A DNA stretch of 64,000 nt from assembly GCA_014526335.1 (NCBI GenBank), contig JACTAT010000006.1, positions 3,665,202-3,729,201 of the forward strand, in the 5' to 3' direction. Both the position numbers and the translations under genes were made by a program. Shown in pieces: positions 53,969 to 64,000 of this stretch. Within the stretch, counting starts at the first letter, position 1. Each line of letters starts with the position of its first letter. The DNA is from Chrysaora quinquecirrha. Lineage: Eukaryota > Cnidaria > Scyphozoa > Semaeostomeae > Pelagiidae. The notes below the pieces were generated by a model that saw only the letters and a program-made list of their open reading frames with translations, searched no databases and had not been told where the DNA came from.

Positions 53969-54477
53969 TAATCACAACGTTTTATTTTTCTTGTAACGGC
54001 CCATCTTACCTTCCTGTAAAACTAAGAGAATACTGGCGTTGCTGTACGTTACTCGAATGGCTCAAATCATAATAGCATGCTTCCAAACCAAAATTAAAGG
54101 TGCCAGATTTTAATTTGAGCGTGCCACATGGGCTAAAATAAGCTTCCAGGCTTTTCAATCAAAAAAAGTACCCCTTTCTGTTTTTTTTTGGTATTTCTGT
54201 AATGTAAATTAAATTAACAATACTTAGTCGAAAGTCAGCACCGAGACTTTCTTCGTGATTTTTCTAGAAAAGAGGTGAAATAGCCTCCCAATCTCATCCC
54301 TGTATCGGTCTCTCGTTCCCTCGTTTTAGAATCGTTGACAAACATTATTACCCCCATCCCCCCCCCCCTTCTCCACTTCAAAAACACTCTGCTAAATACG
54401 GTAAAGTTGTGGAAGTTTCTTTAACAATTAAACTCTGCATTGTTGTCTTGTTAAATTTTCGTTTGCTTATTTATCCC

Positions 54478-54613
54478 AAGACTTATTGCTTGAGTCGTTA
54501 GTTTCCGCTCCTCCACCATCTCGACACCCCGCTACAACTACAGTTTGAGCGATCTCATTTAAGTGTTAGCCTCGGTTTCATGAGCGATAACTGCGACTAA
54601 GGTAATAAGTCTA
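54478..54613. mobile_element. Family C MITE, 136 bp, perfect 9-bp target duplication
   Basis: The ends AAGACTTATT and AATAAGTCTA are followed inward by ATGAGCGATAACTGCGACTA-like subterminal sequence. The direct repeat ATTTATCCC lies at 54469-54477 and 54614-54622 and is exact. Confidence 0.9.
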
Positions 54614-54974
54614 ATTTATCCCCTTGAATGTATATTTTTGATTGTGTTGTTTATTTCAACAATTGTTTCAATTTCTTAAGATATGTTTCTTATATCGATA
54701 ATGAAGTTGCATCTTTATCCTTGTCCTGAAAGCAAATGCGGCTATTCTGGCACCAAATAGAAAAGGGCACGAAACAAGAAACTCAATGAACATAACACAA
54801 ATCTCTCAAAAATTAAAGGTCTTCAACGTAATAAAATTTTTTGCCTTCAAAGGCTAAAATAAGCTATTTCGATCCCTCTCCAAGGCTAACACTATAAAGT
54901 ATTTCAACAGATTGCTAAAGAACCGAAAAATTCGAAATAATCCTTGAGTTGTTTCTCCGTTCTTCGTGTTAGTT

Positions 54975-57900
54975 AGCGTGAGGAATTTTTCCTTCCTAAT
55001 TCCAGCAAATCGGATGAGAAAATACTTTATATACTCCCTACACGCTAATAAGAGGGTATTTGGTAAGTTTTTTTATTTATTTTTCAATAAAATATCGACT
55101 TTTTGGACAGATTATAGACTTGCAATTTTGGCAATCTTTCGAGGGAAATTTTGTCTTCCTAATTCGAACCTATCTGATCTGAGAATACTTTACATAGCTC
55201 CTATAGGGCATTCAGGGGCTATTTGGTAGGCTCTGTTATTTATTGTTGGTAAAAAGAGCGAGTTTTCCCAACCCTTGATTTTGGCAGATTTTTGATTATT
55301 TGGTAAGTCTATAGACTTGCTTTTGGCGACTTTTTAGGGAAACTTTTTCCTGTGAATTCGACCCAAACTGATCTAAAAATACTTTATATAGCCCTTAAAA
55401 CCATTCAGGGGGTTTTTGGAAGGCTGTGCTATCTTTTTTGGAGGAAAAAGCGAGTTTCAAACCCATGATTTTGGCCGATTTTTTGCCATTTGGTAATGTT
55501 ATAGATTTGCCTTTTTGGCGATTTTTCGAGGGAAACTTTTCCTTCCCAATAAGACCAAATCTAAGCTTAATATGCTTTATAAAGCCCATAAAGGCCATTT
55601 AGGATGTATTTGGGAGGTTCTGGTATTTATTTTTGGTAGAAAAATTAGTTTTCAAAGCCCCCAATTTTGGCCGATTTTTGCCCATTTGGCAAGGCTATAG
55701 ACTTGCCTTTTTGTCGATTTCTTGAAGGTAATTTTTCCTTCCCAATAAGACCAAATCTAAGCTTAATATGCTTTATAAAGCCCATAAAGGCCATTTAGGA
55801 TGTATTTGGGAGGTTCTGGTATTTATTTTTGGTAGAAAAATTAGTTTTCAAAGCCCCCAATTTTGGCCGATTTTTGCCCATTTGGTAAGGCTATAGACTT
55901 GCCTTTTTGTCGATTTTTTGAAGGTAATTTTTCCTTCCCAATAAGACCAAATCTAAGCTTAATATGCTTTATAAAGCCCATAGAGGCCATTTAGGAGGTA
56001 TTTGGGAGGTTCTGATATTTATATTTCATAAGAAAAATTAGTTTTCAAAGCCCCCGATTTTGGCCGATTTTTGCCCATTTGGTAAGGCTATAGACTTGCC
56101 TTTTTGTCGATTTTTTGAAGGTAAGTTTTCCTTCCCAATAAGACCAAATCTAAGCTTAATATGCTTTATAAAGCCCATAAAGGCCATTTAGGATGTTTTG
56201 GAAGGTTCTGATATTTATTTTTGGTAGAAAAATTAGTTTTCAAAGCCCCCAATTTGGCCGATTTTTGCCCATTTGGTAAGGCTATAGACTTGCCTTTTTG
56301 TCGATTTCTTGAAGGTAATTTTTCCTTCCCAATAAGACCAAATCTAAGCTTAATATGCTTTATAAAGCCCATAAAGGCCATTTAGGATGTATTTGGGAGG
56401 TTCTTGCATTTATTTTTGGTAAAAAAAATTAGTTTTCAAAGCCCCCGATTTTGGCCGATTTTTGCCCATTTGGTAAGGCTATAAACTTGCCTTTTTGTCG
56501 ATTTTTTTAAGGTAAGTTTTCCTTCCCAATGAGACCAAATCTAAGCTTAATATGCTTTATAAAGCCCAGAAAGGCCATTTAGGATGTCTTTGGGAGGTTC
56601 TGGTATTTATTTTTGGTAGAAAAATTAGTTTTCAAAGCCCCCAATTTTGGCCGATTTTTGCCCATTTGGTAAGGCTATAGACTTGCCTTTTTGTCGATTT
56701 TTTGAAGATTATTTTCCTTTCCAATAAGACCAAATCTAAGCTTAATATGCTTTACAAAGCCTATAAAGGCCATTTAGGATGTTTTTGGAAGGTTCTGATA
56801 TTTATTTTTGGTAAAAAAAAAGAATTTTCAAAGCCCCCAATTTTGGCCGATTTTTGCCCATTTTTGGTAAGGCTATAGACTTGCCTTTTTGTCGATTTTT
56901 TGAGGGTAATTTTTCGTTCCCAATAAGACCAAATATAAGCTTAATATGCTTTATAAAGCCCATAAAGGCCATTTAAGAGGTATTTGGGAGGTTCTGATAT
57001 TTATATTTCATGAGAAAATTAGTTTTCAAAGCCCCCAATTTTGGCCGATTTTTGCCCATTTTTGGTAAGGCTATAGACTTGCCTTTTTGTCGATTTTCTA
57101 AGGGTAATTTTTCGTTCCCAATAAGACCAAATATAAGCTTAATATGCTTTATAAAGCCCATAAAGGCCATTTAGGATGTATTTGGGAGGTTCTTGCATTT
57201 ATTTTTGGTAAAAAAAATTAGTTTTCAAAGCCCCCGATTTTGGCCGATTTTTGCCCATTTGGTAAGGCTATAGACTTGCCTTTTTGTCGATTTTTTGAAG
57301 GTAATTTTTCCTTCCCAATAAGACCAAATCTAAGCTTAATATGCTTTATAAATCCCATAAAGGCCATTTAGGATGTATTTGGGAGGTTCTGGTATTTATT
57401 TTTGGTAAGAAAAATTAGTTTTCAAAGCCCCCGATTTTGGCCGACTTTTGCCCACTTGATAAGGCTATAGACTGGCCTTTTTGTCGATTTTTTGAAGGTA
57501 AGTTTTCCTTCCCAATAAGACCAAATCTAAGCTTAATATGCTTTATAAAGCCCATAAAGGCCATTTAGGAGGTATTTGGGAGGTTCTGATATTTATATTT
57601 CATAAGAAAAATTAGTTTTCAAAGCCCCCAATTTTGGCAGATTTTTGCCCATTTTTGGTAAGGCTATAGACTTGCCTTTTTGTCGATTTTTTGAGGGTAA
57701 TTTTTCGTTCCCAATAAGACCAAATATAAGCTTAATATGCTTTATAAAGCCCATAAAGGCCATTTAGGATGTATTTGGAAGGTTCTGGTATTTATTTTTG
57801 GTAAAAAAAATTAGTTTTCAAAGCCCCCGATTTTGGCCGATTTTTGCCCATTTGGTAAGGCTATAGACTTGCCTTTTTGTCGATTTTTTGAAGGTAAGTT

Positions 57901-60900
57901 TTCCTTCCCAATAAGACCAAATCTAAGCTTAATATGCTTTATAAAGCCCATAAAGGCCATTAAGGATGTATTTGGGAGGTTCTTGCATTTATTTTTGGTA
58001 AAAAAATTAGCTTTCAAAGCCCCCGATTTTGGCCGATTTTTGCCCATTTGGTAAGGCTATAGACTTGCCTTTTTGTCGATTTTTTGAAGGTAAGTTTTCC
58101 TTCCCAATAAGACCAAATCTAAGCTTAATATGCTTTATAAAGCCCATAAAGGCCATTTAGGATGTATTTGGGAGGTTCTGGTATTTGTTTTTGGTAGAAA
58201 AATTAGTTTTCAAAGCCCCCAATTTTGACCGATTTTTGCCCATTTGGTAAGGCTATAGACTTGCCTTTTTGTCGATTTTTGAAGGTAATTTTTCCTTCCC
58301 AATAAGACCAAATCTAAGCTTAATATGCTTTATAAAGCCCATAAAGGCCATTTTGGATGTATTTGCGAGGTTCTGGTATTTATTTTTTGTAAAAAAAAAG
58401 AACTTTCAAAGCCCTCATTTTGGCCGATTTTTGCCCATTTGGTAAGGCTATAGACTTGCCTTTTTGTCGATTTTTTGAAGGTAATTTTTCCTTCCCAATA
58501 AGACCAAATCTAAGCTTAATATGCTTTATAAAGCCCATAAAGGCCATTTAGGGTGTATTTGGGAGGTTCTGGTATTTATTTTTGGTAAGAAAAATTAGTT
58601 TTCAAAGCCCCCGATTTTGGCCGATTTTTGCCCACTTGGTAAGGCTATAGACTTGCCTTTTTGTCGATTTTTTGAAGGTAAGTTTTCCTTCCCAATAAGA
58701 CCAAATCTAAGCTTAATATGCTTTATAAAGCCCATAAAGGCCATTTAAGAGGTATTTGGGAGGTTCTGATATTTATATTTCATAAGAAAAATTAGTTTTC
58801 AAAGCCCCCAATTTTGGCCGATTTTTGCCCATTTTTGGTAAGGCCATAGACTTGCCTTTTTGTCGATTTTTTGAAGGTAATTTTTCGTTCCCAATAAGAC
58901 CAAATCTAAGCTTAATATGCTTTATAAAGCCCGTAAAGGCCATTTAGGATGTATTTGGAAGGTTCTGGTATTTATTTTTGGTAAAAAAAATTAGTTTTCA
59001 AAGCCCCCGATTTTTGCCGATTTTTGCCCATTTGGTAAGGCTATAGACTTGCCTTTTTGTCGATTTTTTGAAGGTAATTTTTCCTTCCCAATAAGACCAA
59101 ATCTAAGCTTAATATGCTTTATAAAGCCCATAAAGGCCATTAAGGATGTATTTGGAAGGTTCTGGTATTTATTTTTGGTAAAAAAAATTTGTTTTCAAAG
59201 CCCCCGATTTTGGCCGATTTTTGCCCATTTGGTAAGGCTATAGACTTGCCTTTATGTCGATTTTTTGAAGGTAATTTTTCCTTCCCAATAAGACCAAATC
59301 TAAGCTTAATATGCTTTATAAAGCCCATAAAGGCCATTAAGGATGTATTTGGGAGGTTCTGGCATTTATTTTTGGTAGAAAAATTAGTTTTCAAATCCCC
59401 CAATTTGGCCGATTTTTGCCCATTTGGTAAGGCTATAGACTTGCCTTTTTGTCGATTTCTTGAAGGTAATTTTTCCTTCCCAATAAGACCAAATCTAAGC
59501 TTAATATGCTTTATAAAGCCCATAAAGGCCATTTAGGATGTATTTGGGAGGTTCTGGTATTAATTTTTGGTAAGAAAAATTAGTTCTCAAAGCCCCCGAT
59601 TTTGGCCGACTTTTGCCCACTTGGTAAGGCTATAGACTTGCCTTTTTGTCGATTTTTTGAAGGTAAGTTTTCCTTCCCAATAAGACCAAATCTAAGCTTA
59701 ATATGCTTTATAAAGCCCATAAAGGCCATTTAGGAGGTATTTGGGAGGTTCTGATATTTATATTTCATAAGAAAATTAGTTTTCAAAGCCCCCAATTTTG
59801 GCCGATTTTTGCCCATTTTTGGTAAGGCTATAGACTTGCCTTTTTGTCGATTTTCTAAAGGTAATTTTTCGTTCCCAATAAGACCAAATATAAGCTTAAT
59901 ATGCTTTATAAAGCCCATAAAGGCCATTTAGGATGTATTTGGGAGGTTCTTCCATTTATTTTTGGTAACAAAAATTAGTTTTCAAAGCCCCCGATTTTGG
60001 CCGATTTTTGCCCATTTGGTAAGGCTATAGACTTGCCTTTTTGTCGATTTTTTGAAGGTAATTTTTCCTTCCCAATAAGACCAAATCTAAGCTTAATATG
60101 CTTTATAAAGCCCATAAAGGCCATTTAGGATGTATTTGGGAGGTTCTGGTATTTATTTTTGGTAAGAAAAATTAGTTTTCAAAGCCCCGATTTTGGCCGA
60201 TTTTTGCCCACTTGATAAGGCTATAGACTGGCCTTTTTGTCGATTTTTGAAGGTAAGTTTTCCTTCCCAATAAGACCAAATCTAAGCTTAATATGCTTTA
60301 TAAAGCCCATAAAGGCCATTTAGGAGGTATTTGGGAGGTTCTGATATTTATATTTCATAAGAAAAATTAGTTTTCAAAGCCCCAATTTTGGCAGATTTTG
60401 CCCATTTTGGTAAGGCTATAGACTTGCCTTTTGTCGATTTTTGAGGTAATTTTTCCTTCCCAATAAGACCAAATCTAAGCTTAATATGCTTTATAAAGCC
60501 CATAAAGGCCATTTAGGGTGTATTTGGGAGGTTCTGGTATTTATTTTTGGTAAGAAAAATTAGTTTTCAAAGCCCCCGATTTTGGCCGATTTTTGCCCAC
60601 TTGGTAAGGCTATAGACTTGCCATTTTGTCGATTTTTGAAGGAAGGTTTTCCTTCCCAATAAGACCAAATCTAAGCTTAATATGCTTTATAAAGCCCATA
60701 AAGGCCATTTAAGAGGTATTTGGGAGGTTCTGATATTTATATTTCATAAGAAAAATTAGTTTTCAAAGCCCCCAATTTTGGCCGATTTTTGCCCATTTGG
60801 TAAGGCTATAGACTTGCCTTTTTGTCGATTTTTTGAGGGTAATTTTTCGCTCCCAATAAGACCAAATATAAGCTTAATATGCTTTATAAAGCCCATAAAG

Positions 60901-63900
60901 GCCATTTAGGATGTATTTGGAAGGTTCTGGTATTTATTTTTGGTAAAAAAAATTAGTTTTCAAAGCCCCCGATTTTGGCCGATTTTTGCCCATTTGGTAA
61001 GGCTATAGACTTGCCTTTTTGTCGATTTTTTGAAGGTAATTTTTCCTTCCCAATAAGACCAAATCTAAGCTTAATATGCTTTATAAAGCCCATAAAGGCC
61101 ATTTAATATTTGCTGGTATTTATTTTTGTAAAAAAAAGAATAAAGCCCCTGATTTTGGCCGATTTTTGCCCATTTGGTAAGGCTATAGACTTGCCTTTTG
61201 TCGATTTTTTAAGGTAATTTTTCCTTCCCAATAAGACCAAATCTAAGGCTTTATAAAGCCCATAAAGGCCATTTAGGAGGTATTTGGGAGGTTCTGGTAT
61301 TTATTTTTGGTAAAAAAAAGTAAAGCCCTGATTATTTTTGCGAAAAAAGAGATTTCAAAGCCCCTGATTTTGGCCGATTTTTGCCCATTTGGTAAGGCTA
61401 TAGACTTGCCTTTTTGGCGATTTTTCTAGGGTAAATTTTCCTTCCCAATAAGACCAAATCTAAGCTTAATATGCTTTATAAAGCCCATAAAGGCCATTTA
61501 GGAGGTATTTGGGAGGTTCTGGTATTTATTTTTGCGTAAAAAAATTAGTTTTCAAAGCCCCTGATTTTGGCCGATTTTTGCCCATTTGGTAAGGCTATAG
61601 ACTTGCCTTTTTGGAGATTTTTCTAGGTAATTTTTCCTCCCAATAAGACCAAATCTGAGCATAATATGCTTTATAAAGCCCATAAAGGCCATTTAGGAGG
61701 TATTTGGGAGGTTCTGGTATTTATTTTTGCGAAAAAAATTAGTTTTCAAAGCCCCTGATTTTGGCCGATTTTTGCCCATTTGGTAAGGCTATAGACTTGC
61801 CTTTTGGTGATTTTTCTAGGGAATTTTTCCTTCCCAATTAGACCAAATCTAAGCTTAATATGCTTTATAAAGCCCATAAAGGCCATTTAGGATGTATTTG
61901 GGAGGTTTTGGTATTTATTTTTTGTAAAAAAAAAGAACTTTCAAAGCCCCTCATTTTGGCCGATTTTTGCCCATTTGGTAAGGCTATAGACTTGCCTTTT
62001 GGTCGATTTTTTGAAGGTAATTTTTCCTTCCCAATAAGACCAAATCTAAGCTTAATATGCTTTATAAAGCCCATAAAGGCCATTTAGGATGTATTTGGGA
62101 GGTTCTGGTATTTATTTTTGGTAAAAAAAGCGAGTTTCAAAGCCCATGATTTTGGCCGATTTTTGCCCATTTGGTAAGGCTATAGACTTGCCTTTTTGTC
62201 GATTTTTAAGGTAATTTTTCCTTCCCAATAAGACCAAATCTAAGCTTAATATGCTTTATAAAGCCCATAAAGGCCATTTAGGAGGTATTTGGGAGGTTTT
62301 GGTATTTATTTTTCGTAAAAAAAATTAGTTTTCAAAGCCCTCGATTTTGGCCGATTTTTGCCCATTTGGTAAGGCTATAGACTTGCCATTTTGACGATTT
62401 TTTGAGGGTTATTTTCCCTTCACAATTAGACCAAATCTAAGCTTAATATGCTTTATAAAGCCCATAAAGGCCATTTAGGAGGTATTTGGGAGGTTCTGGT
62501 ATTTATTTATGCGAAAAAAATTAGTTTTCAAAGCCCCTGATTTTGGCTGATTTTTGCCCATTTGGTAAGGCTATAGACTTGCCTTTTGGCGATTTTTGAG
62601 GGTAATTTTTCCTTCCCAATTCGACCAAATCTAAGCTTAATATGCTTTATAAAGCCCATAAAGGCCATTTAGGATGTATTTGGAGGTTCTGGTATTTATT
62701 TTTGGTAAAAAAGTTTTCAGTTTTGGCAAAGCCCATTTGGTAAGGCTATATTTTGTCGATTTTTAAGGTAATTTTTCTTCCCAATAAGATTTTTGCTTTA
62801 TAAAGCCATTTGGTAAGGCTATAGACTTGCCTTTTGGCCGATTTTTGCCCATTTGGTAAGGCTATAGACTTGCCTTTTTTTTTAAGGTAATTTTTCCTTC
62901 CCAATAAGACCAAATCTAAGCTTAATATGCTTTATAAAGCCCATAAAGGCCATTTAGGAGGTATTTGGGAGGTTCTGGTATTTATTTTTGCGAAAAAATT
63001 AGTTTTCAAAGCCCTGATTTTGGCCGATTTTTGCCCATTTGGTAAGGCTATAGACTTGCCTTTTGGCGATTTTTCTAGGGTAATTTTTCCTTCCCAATTC
63101 GACCAAATCTAAGCTTAATATGCTTTATAAAGCCCATAAAGGCCATTTAGGAAGTATTTGGTAGGTTCTGGTATTTATTTTTGGTAAAAAAAGAGTTTTC
63201 AAAGCCCCTGATTTTGGCCGATTTTTGCCCATTTGGTAAGGCTATAGACTTGCCTTTTTGGCGATTTTTGAGGGTAATTTTTCCTTCCCAATAAGACCCA
63301 ATCTAAGCTTAATATACTTTATAAAGCCCATAAAGGCCATTTAGGAGGTATTTGGGAGGTTCTGGTATTTATTTTTGCGAAAAATTAGTTTTCAAAGTCC
63401 CTGATTTTGGCCGATTTTTGCCCATTTGGTAAGGCTATAGACTTGCCTTTTTGGTGATTTTTGAGGGTAATTTTTCCTTCCCAATAAGACCAATCTAAGC
63501 TTAATATGCTTTATAAAGCCCATAAAGGCCATTTAGGAGGTATTTGGGAGGTTCTGGTATTTATTTTTGCGTAAAAAATTAGTTTTCAAAGCCCCTGATT
63601 TTGGCCGATTTTTGCCCATTTGGTAAGGCTATAGACTTGCCATTTTGGCGATTTTTCTAGGGTAATTTTCCTTCCCAATTCGACCAAATCACAGCTTAAT
63701 ATGCTTTATAAAGCCCATAAAGGCCATTTAGGAGGTATTTGGGAGGTTCTGGTATTTATTTTTGGAAAAAAATTAGTTTTCAAAGCCCCCGATTTTGGCC
63801 GATTTTTGCCCATTTGGTAAGGCTATAGACTTGCCTTTTGGCGATTTTTGAGGGTAATTTTTCCTTCCCAATAAGACCAAATCTAAGCTTAATATGCTTT

Positions 63901-64000
63901 ATAAAGCCCATAAAGGCCATTTAGGAGGTATTTGGTAGGTTCTGGTATTTATTTTTGCGTAAAAAAGCGAGTTTTCAAAGCCCCTGATTTTGGCCGATTT
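54975..64000. repeat. Satellite array, about 196-bp monomer, about 46 copies, open at the right edge
   Basis: Head-to-tail copies of a monomer of about 196 bp continue to the window end. The marker CTAAGCTTAATATGC lies at 55561, 55757, 55953, 56150 and 56344, giving spacings of 194-197. Most monomers hold the perfect palindrome GCTTTATAAAGC, plus GGCTATAGACTTGCC, GGCCGATTTTTGCCC and GGGAGGTTCTGGTATTTATT. The first copies (to about 55500) are strongly diverged, as at array edges. Monomer variants differ in GTCGATTTTTT versus GGCGATTTTTC and CATAAGAAAAATTAG versus TTGCGAAAAAAATTAG. Open frames on both strands are by-products; 196 is not a multiple of three. Confidence 0.97.

Larger units (their letters stand above)
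53119..54974. other. Region between the FAM149B1-like gene and the satellite
   Basis: It contains family A, B and C MITEs and otherwise AT-rich DNA with no exon that I can recognise. A polyadenylation site for the FAM149B1-like gene is expected here if exon 19 is terminal, but I cannot assign one. Confidence 0.5.

Noticed and set aside
54975..64000. Repeated open frames such as MAFMGFIKHIKLRFGLIG and SLICFIKPIKAI on both strands
   Set aside because: They are translations of the 196-bp satellite. The monomer length shifts the frame each copy, frames exist on both strands and none has gene context.

Overview
This window is nuclear DNA from an animal: AT-rich, with short exons bounded by GT/AG introns, tRNA-derived SINEs, many small inverted-repeat transposons and one large satellite array. 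Nothing is bacterial or viral. The spliced genes are all conserved animal families. The repeat mix looks like an early-branching marine invertebrate, and I lean towards a cnidarian such as a coral or anemone. That placement is an inference and was not tested.

Three spliced genes can be rebuilt exon by exon, and every junction keeps the reading frame. (1) MRPS35, mitochondrial ribosomal small-subunit protein mS35, on the minus strand: eight exons from 7526 down to 827, with the 3' end beyond the left edge. (2) An OARD1/TARG1-like macrodomain ADP-ribose hydrolase on the plus strand, five exons from 7605 to 11601. It starts 78 bp from the MRPS35 start codon, so the two genes share one compact divergent promoter. 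(3) A FAM149B1-like cilium protein with a DUF3719 domain on the plus strand: 18 coding exons from 25682 to 51576 plus a probable last exon at 52436. Exons 1-18 give exactly 572 codons, close to the length of the human protein as I recall it.

Layout: 1-7526 MRPS35. 7527-7604 shared promoter. 7605-11601 OARD1-like gene. 11602-25616 intergenic, with several inverted-repeat elements, simple repeats and two weak open frames. 25617-about 52770 FAM149B1-like gene, with a 10.4-kb first intron and introns full of MITEs, SINEs, foldback elements and minisatellites. 52596-53118 a pentanucleotide array that the last coding exon runs into. 53121-54970 more MITEs. 54975-64000 a satellite of about 196 bp per monomer, roughly 46 copies, running off the right edge.

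I found no convincing new multigene system. The most interesting items are: the satellite with a perfect 12-bp palindrome in most monomers and a patchwork of internal duplications; a foldback repeat family present three times in and around FAM149B1 introns; a 552-bp inverted-repeat transposon with 10-bp target duplications that carries an open frame; the OARD1-like protein with an altered catalytic lysine position and an added mitochondrial-type leader; a uORF ending one base before the FAM149B1 start; and a GC-AG intron in FAM149B1.
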